This document shows, piece by piece, positions 36,038 to 44,288 of a DNA stretch of 64,000 nt. Source of the DNA: Nitrospirillum sp034653355 (GTDB taxonomy: Bacteria; Pseudomonadota; Alphaproteobacteria; Azospirillales; Azospirillaceae); assembly GCF_034653355.1 (NCBI RefSeq), contig NZ_JAYEER010000001.1, positions 1,178,001 to 1,242,000 of the forward strand. Reading direction: 5' to 3'. A program made the position numbers and the translations under genes. The notes below the pieces were generated by a model that was given only the letters and a program-made list of their open reading frames with translations, made no database searches and was not told where the DNA came from. Each line of letters begins with the position of its first letter. Positions within the stretch are counted from its first letter, which is position 1.

Positions 36038-37531
36038 ATGCCGGATATCGTGGCGGATCAGAATGCCCTGGAGAACGCACGGCGTTTCGCGGGCAAGGAA
36101 CATGGGCTGTTCATCGATGGCGTCTGGCGGGAGCCACGGTCGGGTTCCGCCTTTGAGATGCGCAATCCCGGCGACGGCACGCTGCTGGGCCAAGCCGCCA
36201 AGGGCGAGGCGGCGGACGTCGACCTGGCGGTGCGCGCGGCGCGGACGGCGCTGGAGGGTGTTTGGGCGGACACCAAGCCGGCGGAACGTGCCCGCCTGCT
36301 GTGGCGCCTAGCCGACGCGATCGAGGCTCACGCCGACGATTTCGCACTGCTGGAAACGCTGAACAACGGCAAGCCGCTCCGCGACGCGCGCCTGTTCGAT
36401 GTGCCGCACGCCATAGAGACGCTGCGCTACAATTCCGGTTGGGCGACCAAGCTGGGCGGCGACACCATCAATCTCTCCGGTCCCGGGACCTGGCACGCCT
36501 TCACGGTGCGGGAACCGATCGGCGTCGTGGCGGCCATCGTGCCGTGGAACGCGCCCTTCGCCATGTCGGTGGCCAAGATGGCGCCGGCACTGGCCGCCGG
36601 CTGTACCCTCATCCTGAAGCCGGCGGAGCAGACGCCCCTGACGGCGCTACGGCTGGCCCACCTGGTGGAGGAGGTCGGCTTCCCCAAGGGCGTGTTCAAC
36701 CTCGTGACCGGCTTTGGTGAAACGGCGGGGGCCGCCCTTGTGGAACATCCCGGCGTCGACAAGGTGACGTTCACTGGCTCCACCGAGGTCGGCCGCCACA
36801 TCGTCCGCGCGGCGGCGGGCAACTTCAAGCGCGTGACGCTGGAACTGGGCGGCAAGACCCCGGTCATCGTCATGCCCGACGCCGACATCAAGCGCGCGAT
36901 CGAGGGCGCCGCCCGCTCCATCTTCACCAACGCCGGCCAGGTTTGCAACGCGGGTTCCCGCCTGTTCGCGCATGAGAGCGTGTTCGACGCCCTGGTGGAG
37001 GGCGTGGCCGAGCATGCCGGAAAGCTGCGCGTCGGCCCGGGCCTGGATCCCGCAACCCAGATGGGGCCGGTGGTGTCCCAGGAACAGAAGGACCGCGTCC
37101 TGGGCTATATCGAAGCGGGGGTGAGGGAGGGCGCCCGCATCAGCGGGCAGGGGACCGCGGCATCGGGCCCCGGATACTTCGTGCCGCCGACGGTGCTGAC
37201 GGGGACCCTGCCGACCATGTCCGTGGTGCGGGAGGAAATCTTCGGGCCGGTCCTATGCGCCATGTCGTTCAGCGACGGCGACCTGGACGCCATCGCGGCC
37301 CGCGCCAACGATACCGACTATGGCCTGGGCGCCATCGTCTGGACACAGAACCTCAGTGCCGCGCACCGGCTGTCGCGCAAGCTGAAGGCCGGCACGGTGC
37401 GGGTCAATGGCGGCGGGCTGGATCCGGCACTGCCATTCGGTGGGTTCAAGCAATCCGGCTGGGGCCGAGAGAACGGCCGCGACGGCATCGAAGCCTACAC
37501 GGAGCTGAAATCCATCGCCATCGCGCTTTGA
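36038..37531 (+). CDS. NAD-dependent aldehyde dehydrogenase
   Basis: 497 residues, the full length of the ALDH family. Cofactor motif GSTEVGRHI, catalytic glutamate in LELGGKTPVI and nucleophile cysteine in NAGQVCNAGS are all present, as is the C-terminal PFGGFKQSGWGRE. It converts an aldehyde and water to the acid with NAD(P)+. The sequence style is that of phenylacetaldehyde/betaine/retinal-type enzymes. It is divergent from the GMC oxidoreductase, probably its upstream partner, and convergent with an IclR regulator. Separated from that regulator by a strong hairpin. Confidence 0.9.
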   Translation: MPDIVADQNALENARRFAGKEHGLFIDGVWREPRSGSAFEMRNPGDGTLLGQAAKGEAADVDLAVRAARTALEGVWADTKPAERARLLWRLADAIEAHADDFALLETLNNGKPLRDARLFDVPHAIETLRYNSGWATKLGGDTINLSGPGTWHAFTVREPIGVVAAIVPWNAPFAMSVAKMAPALAAGCTLILKPAEQTPLTALRLAHLVEEVGFPKGVFNLVTGFGETAGAALVEHPGVDKVTFTGSTEVGRHIVRAAAGNFKRVTLELGGKTPVIVMPDADIKRAIEGAARSIFTNAGQVCNAGSRLFAHESVFDALVEGVAEHAGKLRVGPGLDPATQMGPVVSQEQKDRVLGYIEAGVREGARISGQGTAASGPGYFVPPTVLTGTLPTMSVVREEIFGPVLCAMSFSDGDLDAIAARANDTDYGLGAIVWTQNLSAAHRLSRKLKAGTVRVNGGGLDPALPFGGFKQSGWGRENGRDGIEAYTELKSIAIAL

Positions 37532-37577
37532 TATCAATGGCTCCCTCAGGCGCCGGGCGGATGCAGTCGCATCCTAC

Positions 37578-37605
37578 GGCGGCATGAGGACGCCCTCATG
37601 CCGCC
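37578..37605. terminator. Bidirectional hairpin between convergent genes
   Basis: A perfect 12-base-pair inverted repeat (37578-37589 with 37594-37605) with a 4-base loop between the stops of the aldehyde dehydrogenase and the IclR gene. T tracts are weak. Confidence 0.65.
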
Positions 37606-37626
37606 AGCATAAGAACCAGCCTCATT

Positions 37627-38427
37627 TCAGGAACGGGCAGGGATACGGCCGCCGATCTTCGTGGAGATGCGGGCGGCCGCGTCCAGCACGTGGTCGATGC
37701 AAGGCTGCAGCCGTTCCCCCGCCAGGTACTTGTCCGGCCCCAGCAGGGTAAGGGCGGCGGCCATGGCGTCGCTGTAGTCGAAGATGGGGGCGGAGATGGC
37801 GGCGAAGTTGGCGTTGATAAGCCCGCTTGTCGTCGCATAGCCCTTCTGGCGCACCGTGGCCAGGTCGTCGCGGGTGGGGGGCTTCACCGCATCGGCGGCC
37901 TCGATCGCGTGCTGGCGGCTGGCCCGCGCCGGCTGCCGGGTCTGCGGTTCCGGCAGGAAGGCCAGGAACACCAGCCCAGTGGCCGAGGTCGTCATCGGCA
38001 GCACGTGGCCCAGGCGCACGGTGAAGGCGCCCTGGCGGCTGCCGTCCACCTTCGACACGATGGCCGGCCCGAATTCGGTGAGAACGGACAGGTAGGTGGC
38101 GCAGCCGGTGTGCGCCGTCAACTCCGCCATCTCCGCGTTCGCCGCCTCCACCACCGACAATTGGCGGATGGCGGACAGGCCCAGCTCGGTCGCGTAGGGC
38201 CCCAGCGCGTAGCGGGCGGTCTGGGGGTTCTGCGCCACCAGCCCCTCACGCATGAAGCTGGTGAGGTACAGGTGGGCCTTGCTGGGCGGCATGTCCGCCG
38301 CCTGGGCGATGTCACGCAACGCCATGGGCTCATGCGCCGTCTGCAGCACGCGGATGACACGGAATCCAACCTCGATCGATTGGACGCGGCGCTTCTGGCT
38401 GAGGGTGTCTTCGGGCGTTTTCAGCAT
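37627..38427 (-). CDS. IclR-family transcriptional regulator
   Basis: 266 residues: an N-terminal winged helix (IEVGFRVIRVLQTAHEPMALRDIAQAADMPPSKAHLYLTSF, written here in shortened form as the 18-60 region) and a C-terminal effector domain (AELTAHTGCATYLSVLTEFG, then SATGLVFLAFLPEP). IclR proteins control aromatic degradation operons such as pca and hmg. It is divergent from the FAD monooxygenase (149-base gap) and convergent with the aldehyde dehydrogenase, so the monooxygenase operon is the first candidate target. Confidence 0.85.
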   Translation of the reverse strand: MLKTPEDTLSQKRRVQSIEVGFRVIRVLQTAHEPMALRDIAQAADMPPSKAHLYLTSFMREGLVAQNPQTARYALGPYATELGLSAIRQLSVVEAANAEMAELTAHTGCATYLSVLTEFGPAIVSKVDGSRQGAFTVRLGHVLPMTTSATGLVFLAFLPEPQTRQPARASRQHAIEAADAVKPPTRDDLATVRQKGYATTSGLINANFAAISAPIFDYSDAMAAALTLLGPDKYLAGERLQPCIDHVLDAAARISTKIGGRIPARS

Positions 38428-38576
38428 CTATGTCTCATTGGCTTTACACCCATGCCTATCAGAGTACGGGGGTCCCGTCGACCGCGCAATACGAGGGTGG
38501 CCTGGGTGCCGGGCTTGTGATATTGACGAACTATGTTAGATATTATCAAACTCTGGCGGTTGCGGCGAGGAACGAC

Positions 38577-39764
38577 ATGCGAATTGCGATTGTGGGTGCC
38601 GGGATCGGCGGTCTGACGGCTGGACTGGCACTGCTGAGGCGCGGGTTCGACGTCACGATCTATGAGCAGGCCGAGGAACTGCGGGAGGTGGGGGCGGGCC
38701 TGCAGATCAGCGCCAACGGCACGCGTGTGTTCGAGGCGCTGGGCATCCTGGATCGGGTGATGGCGTTGTCGTTCTGCCCGGTGGGCAAGGAGATCCGGCT
38801 TTGGAACACCGGCCAGACCTGGAAGCTGTTCGACCTGGGGCCGGAATCGGTGGCGCTGTATGGCGCGCCTTATGTCACCATCCATCGCAACGATCTGCAT
38901 TCCACCCTGGCCGCAGCGGCTCGCGCCCTGAACCCCGATGCCATCCAGCTGGGATCGCGTTGCGTGGGGGTGGAGCAGGGGCAGGGTGGCGTGGTGCTGG
39001 ACTTCGCCGGCAAGCCACCGCAACGGCACGACCTGGTGATCGGCGCCGACGGCGTGCATTCCATCATCCGGCAGCGGCTGTTCGGTGAGCTGCCCGCGAC
39101 CTTCACCGGCATCGTCGCCTGGCGGGGCGTCATCCCCATGGAACGCCTGCCCGGCCATCTGGTACGGGACGTGGGCACCAACTGGATCGGCCCGGGCGGC
39201 CACATCGTCCACTACCCCATCCGGCGGGGCGAACTGATGAACTTCTCCAGCGTGGTGGAGAACCAGGACTGGAAGACGGAGTCCTGGTCCAGCCCGTCGA
39301 CGGTGGAGGCCTACCTGGCCGACTATCCCGGCTGGCATGAAGACGTCCACACCTACATCCGGGCGATCCCCCAGCCATTCCGCTGGGCGCTGCTGTCCCG
39401 CAAGCCGCTGGACAACTGGACGGTCGGACGGGTCACCCTGCTGGGCGACGCCGCCCATCCCATGCTGCCCTTCCTGGCGTCGGGCGCGGCCATGGCGATC
39501 GAGGACGCCTACATGCTGGCCCGGGCGCTGGAGGCTTATCGTGACGACCATGCCAGGGCGCTGAAGGTCTATCAGGACGCGCGCATCCCCCGCACGACGC
39601 GTGTGGTCCAAGGTGCCGCCGGCAACGCCGAGCGCTTCCACAATCCCGCCCTTGCCAGCCCGGCCGGCGCGCAGGCCTACGTGGACCGGGAGTGGGAGCC
39701 GGAGCGGGTGGCGGAGCGCTATGAGTGGTTGTTCCGCTACGACGTCACCACCGCCCCGCTGTGA
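38577..39764 (+). CDS. FAD-dependent aromatic monooxygenase (salicylate hydroxylase type)
   Basis: 395 residues from the ATG at 38577, where the Rossmann motif MRIAIVGAGIGGLTAGLAL begins; the 49 residues upstream in the same frame are not coding-like. It also has the DG motif IGADGVHS and the GD motif VTLLGDAAHPMLPFLASGA, defining group A flavoprotein hydroxylases such as salicylate, 3-hydroxybenzoate and 6-hydroxynicotinate hydroxylases. These hydroxylate an aromatic acid with NAD(P)H and O2. It is divergent from the IclR regulator and 32 bases ahead of an alpha/beta hydrolase in the same operon. Confidence 0.85.
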   Translation: MRIAIVGAGIGGLTAGLALLRRGFDVTIYEQAEELREVGAGLQISANGTRVFEALGILDRVMALSFCPVGKEIRLWNTGQTWKLFDLGPESVALYGAPYVTIHRNDLHSTLAAAARALNPDAIQLGSRCVGVEQGQGGVVLDFAGKPPQRHDLVIGADGVHSIIRQRLFGELPATFTGIVAWRGVIPMERLPGHLVRDVGTNWIGPGGHIVHYPIRRGELMNFSSVVENQDWKTESWSSPSTVEAYLADYPGWHEDVHTYIRAIPQPFRWALLSRKPLDNWTVGRVTLLGDAAHPMLPFLASGAAMAIEDAYMLARALEAYRDDHARALKVYQDARIPRTTRVVQGAAGNAERFHNPALASPAGAQAYVDREWEPERVAERYEWLFRYDVTTAPL

Positions 39765-39796
39765 CGCGCAAGAATGAAAGACAGGGAGAAGATGAC

Positions 39797-40978
39797 ATGG
39801 CAGAGGGTAGGGCCTGGGTCCGGCACCCCTTGGTGGTGACGTTCCCGAACTCCCCCGGGTTCAGCGAAACATACGGGTTCGCGGGCAATTCGGGGAAGGT
39901 CAATCTGGAAGGGCAACTGCTGCGCCGGCCGGACCGCCGCGCCGACACGGTCTATGTGTTCATGCACCCCACCTCCACCCTACAGCTGTTGCCCATGCCA
40001 CTGGCGCTGGCCGACGCGGGGCTGGACGTGCTGTGCGCGGCCAGCCGCTACGCCCGCAACGACAGCGCCCTGATCATGGAGAAGGTGGCGATCGACCTGG
40101 GGCAGTGGATCGCACATGCGCGGGGAACGTTGGGCTACGACCGCGTGGTGCTGGTCGGCTGGTCGGGCGGCGGTTCGCTGTCGCTGTTCTACCAGGCGCA
40201 GGCGGAACGGCCGTCCATCACGCACACCCCGGCGGGGGACGAGGTCGACCTGACGATTGCCGGCCTGACGATGGCGGACGGCGTGATCTTCATCGCCGCC
40301 CACCTGTCACGCGCCGAGACGCTGACTGAATGGCTGGACCCGTCCGTTATCGACGAGGCGGATCCCGACCGGCGCGACCGGGCCTTCGACATCTATGCCG
40401 AGGCGTGCCCCAACCAGGCGCCTTATGATGCCGGCTTCGTGGAACAGTTTCGCGCGCGCCAGGTGGACCGCAACCGCCGCATCACCTACTGGTGCCAGGA
40501 ACAACTGGAGCGGCTGCGCAAACAGCGCGGGGCGGAGCAGGAGCGCGCCTTCGTCGTGCACCGCACGATGTGCGACGTCCGTTGGCTGGACCCGGCGGTC
40601 GACCCCAATGAACGCAAGCCCGGCTGGTGCTATATGGGCGACCCTCGGGCGGTGAACGTGGGGCCCGTCGGTTTGGCCCGCTTCACCACCCTGCGCTCAT
40701 GGCTCAGCCAGTGGAGCTATGATTTATCAAACGCGAAGGGGCCGATGAACGCCGCCAAGATCCACCGGACGCCGGTGCTGCAGATCGAGAACACGGCGGA
40801 TGAGGCGGTGCCCGCGACCCACAACCCGGCGATCAACGCCGCCCTGGCGACGCCGGATAAGGAATACCACCGCATCATCGGCGCCACCCATTACTACATC
40901 GGCCAGCCGGACCATCTGGCCACCTGTATCGGCCTGATCACGGACTGGAGCCGCCGGAAGGGCTTCCTGGACGCGTGA
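39797..40978 (+). CDS. Alpha/beta hydrolase
   Basis: 393 residues from the ATG at 39797 with AGGGAGA ahead. The nucleophile elbow is GWSGGGS, an oxyanion region YVFMHPTSTLQ lies earlier, and a late histidine is in GATHYYIGQPDH with an aspartate upstream in ENTADEAV, giving a plausible Ser-Asp-His triad. It is longer than common meta-cleavage hydrolases because of a cap insertion. It follows the FAD hydroxylase and precedes, convergently, a VOC-fold protein, so it probably cleaves an ester, lactone or ring-fission product of that pathway. Confidence 0.75.
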   Translation: MAEGRAWVRHPLVVTFPNSPGFSETYGFAGNSGKVNLEGQLLRRPDRRADTVYVFMHPTSTLQLLPMPLALADAGLDVLCAASRYARNDSALIMEKVAIDLGQWIAHARGTLGYDRVVLVGWSGGGSLSLFYQAQAERPSITHTPAGDEVDLTIAGLTMADGVIFIAAHLSRAETLTEWLDPSVIDEADPDRRDRAFDIYAEACPNQAPYDAGFVEQFRARQVDRNRRITYWCQEQLERLRKQRGAEQERAFVVHRTMCDVRWLDPAVDPNERKPGWCYMGDPRAVNVGPVGLARFTTLRSWLSQWSYDLSNAKGPMNAAKIHRTPVLQIENTADEAVPATHNPAINAALATPDKEYHRIIGATHYYIGQPDHLATCIGLITDWSRRKGFLDA

Positions 40979-40986
40979 GCCTGTGA

Positions 40987-41008
40987 GGGGGCGGCCGTCG
41001 CCGCCCCC
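40987..41008. terminator. Bidirectional hairpin between convergent genes
   Basis: A perfect 9-base-pair stem (40987-40995 with 41000-41008) with a 4-base loop CGTC, between the alpha/beta hydrolase and VOC genes. Confidence 0.6.
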
Positions 41009-41015
41009 GTTCACG

Positions 41016-41546
41016 TCAGCCGGCAGCCTTGGCCTGCCGGCGGGCGGCCTTTTCCCGGCTCCACTTGTCCAGTTCCGCGTGGGCGGAACGGGCGGCGTCG
41101 GCCAGGTAGGTCGGCGATTCCGTACGGGCGGTGACCTCCAGGCGCAGGCCGTTGGGATCGAAGAAGTAGATCGACTTCACGAAATGATGATCGACCAGGC
41201 CCAGCACCTCGACGCCATGATCGATCAGCCGCTGGCGCATCGCCAGCACCGCGTCCACCGACCCGGTTTCCATGGCGAAATGCTGGACCCAGGCGGGGGT
41301 GTTGGGCGACGGCGCCGGCATCTCATCATCGCCCAGATCGAAGAAGGCGATGTAGGATCCGTCGGTCATGGCGAAGAACATGTGGGCGTAGGGCTTCTCC
41401 TCGCCCGTGCTGGGAACGTGGTCGGCCAGCATGCAATTGACGAGCGGAAGACCCAGTATGTCTTCGTAGAAGTGCCGGGTCTCCTCCCCATCGCGGCAGG
41501 GATAGGCGAAATGATACAGGCCCCTAATGGCGGGTGGTGTGGGCAT
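41016..41546 (-). CDS. VOC-fold protein (glyoxalase / extradiol dioxygenase superfamily)
   Basis: 176 residues from the ATG at 41546. The metal-binding pattern of the vicinal oxygen chelate fold can be read: a histidine in GLYHFAYPC, a histidine in WVQHFAMET and a glutamate in PNGLRLEV near the end. A one-module length argues for a small glyoxalase-like or single-domain dioxygenase protein and not a full two-domain extradiol enzyme. An extra basic helical tail (SREKAARRQAKAAG) closes the protein. It lies between the FAD hydroxylase operon and a divergent LuxR regulator. Confidence 0.8.
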   Translation of the reverse strand: MPTPPAIRGLYHFAYPCRDGEETRHFYEDILGLPLVNCMLADHVPSTGEEKPYAHMFFAMTDGSYIAFFDLGDDEMPAPSPNTPAWVQHFAMETGSVDAVLAMRQRLIDHGVEVLGLVDHHFVKSIYFFDPNGLRLEVTARTESPTYLADAARSAHAELDKWSREKAARRQAKAAG

Positions 41547-41653
41547 GGCGCAGGCTCCGGGGAATGGTCTGGCCGAGTCCCAGGACGCGGCCGCACCGCC
41601 CATCATACCGCCGGACGCCCAAGCCCTCGTCCCCCCGGCGGGAGGACAGGATC

Positions 41654-42433
41654 ATGAAGGCGCCGGACGACATCACGACATTGGCGGGTGTGGTGGGGGC
41701 GGTGGGAACGCCAGACTTCTCCACCCAATTCCTGGCGGCGCTGGGCATGCTCTGCGGCGCGCGCTTGTCCTCCGCCTTTTCCTTTGGCGGGCAGGAGCCG
41801 CCTCGCGCCCTGTTCGCGGCGGGGGATTGCCGGGGCGGCCCCGACTTCGCCCGCGCCGCTTCACTGGCCTACGCCCGCCATCATTGGCGCCAAGACCGCG
41901 CCGCGCGCCTGGTCGTGGCCGCGCCGCGGGACAGCGTCGTTGTGATCCGGACCAGGGCCGCTGGCATCGCCGACCCCGTTTACCGCAACGCCTGCTATGA
42001 GCGCGGCGGCATCGCCGAGCGGCTGAGCATCCTGTCCGCCGGCCCATGCCCCCTCATGGCCAACGGCTATCGAACGGTGTCCGACGGCGCGTGGCGGCCA
42101 GGGGATGTCGCGCGCGTGGAGCGGTACGCGCCGGTGCTGATGGCGGCGCTGACCCGCCATGTCGACCTGTCGGCCCGCCCCCCCGGCGATGGCACGCCGT
42201 CGGACACGGCGGCCATCCTGATGGCCGCCGATGTCCGCCTCAGCGCACGCGAAGCGGAGGTGGCGGCCGGCCTGATCCTGGGCCGGACGCAGGAAGAGAT
42301 CAGCGTCCAGTCCGGATTATCGCTGGGTAGTGTCATCACCTACCGCCGCCGCGCCTATTGCAAGCTGGGGGTGATGGATAAGCGGGAATTGGTCGCCGCG
42401 TATCGGCAGCTTTCAGCACTGCGGCTTATATAG
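41654..42433 (+). CDS. LuxR-family HTH regulator
   Basis: 259 residues from the ATG at 41654. The last 65 residues carry a GerE/LuxR helix-turn-helix (LSAREAEVAAGLILGRTQEE, then SGLSLGSVITYRRRAYCKLG). The N-terminal 190 residues are an unrecognised sensor-like region without receiver-domain residues. It is divergent from the VOC gene and convergent with the LysR gene at 42453. The signal it detects is unknown. Confidence 0.8.
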   Translation: MKAPDDITTLAGVVGAVGTPDFSTQFLAALGMLCGARLSSAFSFGGQEPPRALFAAGDCRGGPDFARAASLAYARHHWRQDRAARLVVAAPRDSVVVIRTRAAGIADPVYRNACYERGGIAERLSILSAGPCPLMANGYRTVSDGAWRPGDVARVERYAPVLMAALTRHVDLSARPPGDGTPSDTAAILMAADVRLSAREAEVAAGLILGRTQEEISVQSGLSLGSVITYRRRAYCKLGVMDKRELVAAYRQLSALRLI

Positions 42434-42452
42434 GATCAGCCACGCCTAAACC

Positions 42453-43331
42453 TCACTTCATCGCGCTGATGAAGCGCAGCACGGCGGGCGAGGGATCGGA
42501 CTTCCGCCACACCAGGTGCAAACGGAACGAGACGTCCAGATCCTCCACCTCGCGCAACAGTACACCCTGGCGGGGCACCTGCCGCGTCTGCTGGGTGAAG
42601 CCCACGCCCATGCCCACGGCCACCAGGCTCAGCAGGATGGAATCCGTCGCGGTTTCCTGGACGATGTTGGGGGAGAAGCCGTTGGCCAGGCAGGCCTGCA
42701 TCAGCCGGTCGAAATAGCGCGGCTGGGGCTTGCGGGCCGGAAACAGGAAGCGCTCTTCCGCCAGGTCGCGCATCCGGATGGGACGCTGGGCCAGGGGATG
42801 GTCTTCGTTGAGGGCGATAACGATGTCGCTGACGCCCAGCTCGCAATGCTCCAGCGCGCCCAGATCCTCTTCGGAGAAGTGAATGTCGTAGACGATGGCC
42901 GCATCCACCGTGCCGTTGCGCAGGCCATCGATCTGGCTGCGCGAGCTCATGGGCAGGAGGTTCAATTCCACCTTGGGCTCATCCAGCCGGAAGCGCAGCA
43001 GCTTGGCCGGGATCTCGGGATGGCGCGAGGCGATCTCGCTAAAGCCGATCTGCACCGTGCCGACATGGCCGGTGGCGTAGCTTTTGGCCCGGGCGACGCT
43101 GCGCTGCAGCTTTTCCAGCAGGGCGTTGGTGTCTTCCAGGAAGGCCCGTCCGGCAGGGGAAAGGCGGACGCCACGTGGCAGCCGCTCGAACAGCTGGACG
43201 CCCAGTTCATCCTCCAGGTCCCGCACCTGGCGCGTCAGCGCCGGCTGGGCCACGCGGATGGTTTGCGCGGCGCGACCGAAGTGCTCCTCGCGGGCAACTG
43301 CTTGAAAATACCGCAGATGTCTTAGTTCCAT
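42453..43331 (-). CDS. LysR-type transcriptional regulator
   Basis: 292 residues from the ATG at 43331, where the canonical opening MELRHLRYFQAVAREEHFG begins; a longer frame to 43370 would run through a palindromic site and is not used. The HTH (AAQTIRVAQPALTRQVRDLE) and the effector half are complete. The style is that of the CatR/BenM group. It is divergent from the alpha/beta hydrolase - LLM monooxygenase operon, with a candidate binding palindrome six bases from its start, so it probably controls that operon and itself. Confidence 0.9.
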   Translation of the reverse strand: MELRHLRYFQAVAREEHFGRAAQTIRVAQPALTRQVRDLEDELGVQLFERLPRGVRLSPAGRAFLEDTNALLEKLQRSVARAKSYATGHVGTVQIGFSEIASRHPEIPAKLLRFRLDEPKVELNLLPMSSRSQIDGLRNGTVDAAIVYDIHFSEEDLGALEHCELGVSDIVIALNEDHPLAQRPIRMRDLAEERFLFPARKPQPRYFDRLMQACLANGFSPNIVQETATDSILLSLVAVGMGVGFTQQTRQVPRQGVLLREVEDLDVSFRLHLVWRKSDPSPAVLRFISAMK

Positions 43332-43336
43332 GGCCA

Positions 43337-43359
43337 ATTGATACCGTGACGGCATCAAT
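43337..43359. promoter_or_regulatory. LysR-type palindromic operator
   Basis: A 23-base palindrome with arms ATTGATACCG and CGGCATCAAT (9 of 10 pairs) in the gap between the LysR gene and the operon it faces. It contains the T-N11-A spacing expected for LysR sites and lies where it could repress the regulator while activating the operon. Confidence 0.55.
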
Positions 43360-43454
43360 TCCGCAAGCACAAAGAATTGGACGATTCTGCCCCCATAAGC
43401 AGAAGTAAAGCATCATCAATTACGCGCAAATGCGTTCAAGAAAGGTCGTGGCGG

Positions 43455-44276
43455 ATGAATAGCGAAGCGACGAACGCTAACTCTCTGTCCGGGCCACATT
43501 TCCTGCAAGTGGGCGATGTGCGTCTGGAACTCTTGGTCAAGGGCGAAGGCCGGCCGCTTTTGCTGCTGCACGGTATGGATGGTATCGAGGCTATGGCGCC
43601 GCTGGTCGATCTGCTTGCCGCGACGCACAAAGTTTACGCCCCGTCGCATCCCGGCTTCGGCGGGTCGGACCTGCCGCGGTCCTTCTCGACAGTCGACGAC
43701 ATCGCCTATTTCTACCTGGACCTGCTGGACCAGTTGGACCTGCGCGACGTGCTGGTCGCCGGCTTTTCCTTCGGGGGCTGGATCGCCGCCGAGATGCTGG
43801 TGAAAAACAGCGGGCGCCTGGCTCTGGCGGTGCTGGGGGCGCCGTTCGGCATCGAGACGGCCCACCGCAAGGACCGTCGGGTCGTAGACATCTTCATGTG
43901 CGACGGCGGCACCGTGGAGCGCAAGTCGCAGGTGACGCCGGCGCAGAAGCTGGACCTGGCCGCCCTGCCGGAAGACGTGCTGGAGCGCAGGGTGCGCAAT
44001 GCCGAGGCGACGATGCTGTACGGCTGGTCCCCCTACATGTGCAATCCGAAGCTGCGCCACCGGCTGCACCGCGTCGCCACCCCCACGCTGTTGCTGTGGG
44101 GGGAGGATGACGCCATCGCCCCCCTGGATTACGGGCGCGACTACGCCGCCCTGATCCCCCAGGCGGTGTTCGAGGCGATCCCGAACTGTGGTCACCGCAT
44201 CTATGTCGACAGCGCCGAGGCGGCCGCCCGCAGCATCAACACTTTCGCCCAGCGCGCCGTCGCGGCGGCGGCCTGA
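43455..44276 (+). CDS. Alpha/beta hydrolase
   Basis: 273 residues from the ATG at 43455. The fold is typical of C-C bond or ester hydrolases: oxyanion strand LLLLHGMDG, nucleophile elbow GFSFGG, aspartate in LLLWGEDDAIAP and histidine in NCGHRIYVD. It is the first gene of a five-gene plus-strand operon (LLM flavin monooxygenase, HSL-type hydrolase, CMD protein, flavin reductase) and faces a LysR regulator. The substrate is probably a lactone, ester or diketone formed by the monooxygenase. Confidence 0.8.
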   Translation: MNSEATNANSLSGPHFLQVGDVRLELLVKGEGRPLLLLHGMDGIEAMAPLVDLLAATHKVYAPSHPGFGGSDLPRSFSTVDDIAYFYLDLLDQLDLRDVLVAGFSFGGWIAAEMLVKNSGRLALAVLGAPFGIETAHRKDRRVVDIFMCDGGTVERKSQVTPAQKLDLAALPEDVLERRVRNAEATMLYGWSPYMCNPKLRHRLHRVATPTLLLWGEDDAIAPLDYGRDYAALIPQAVFEAIPNCGHRIYVDSAEAAARSINTFAQRAVAAAA

Positions 44277-44288
44277 GGAGGCCTATCC

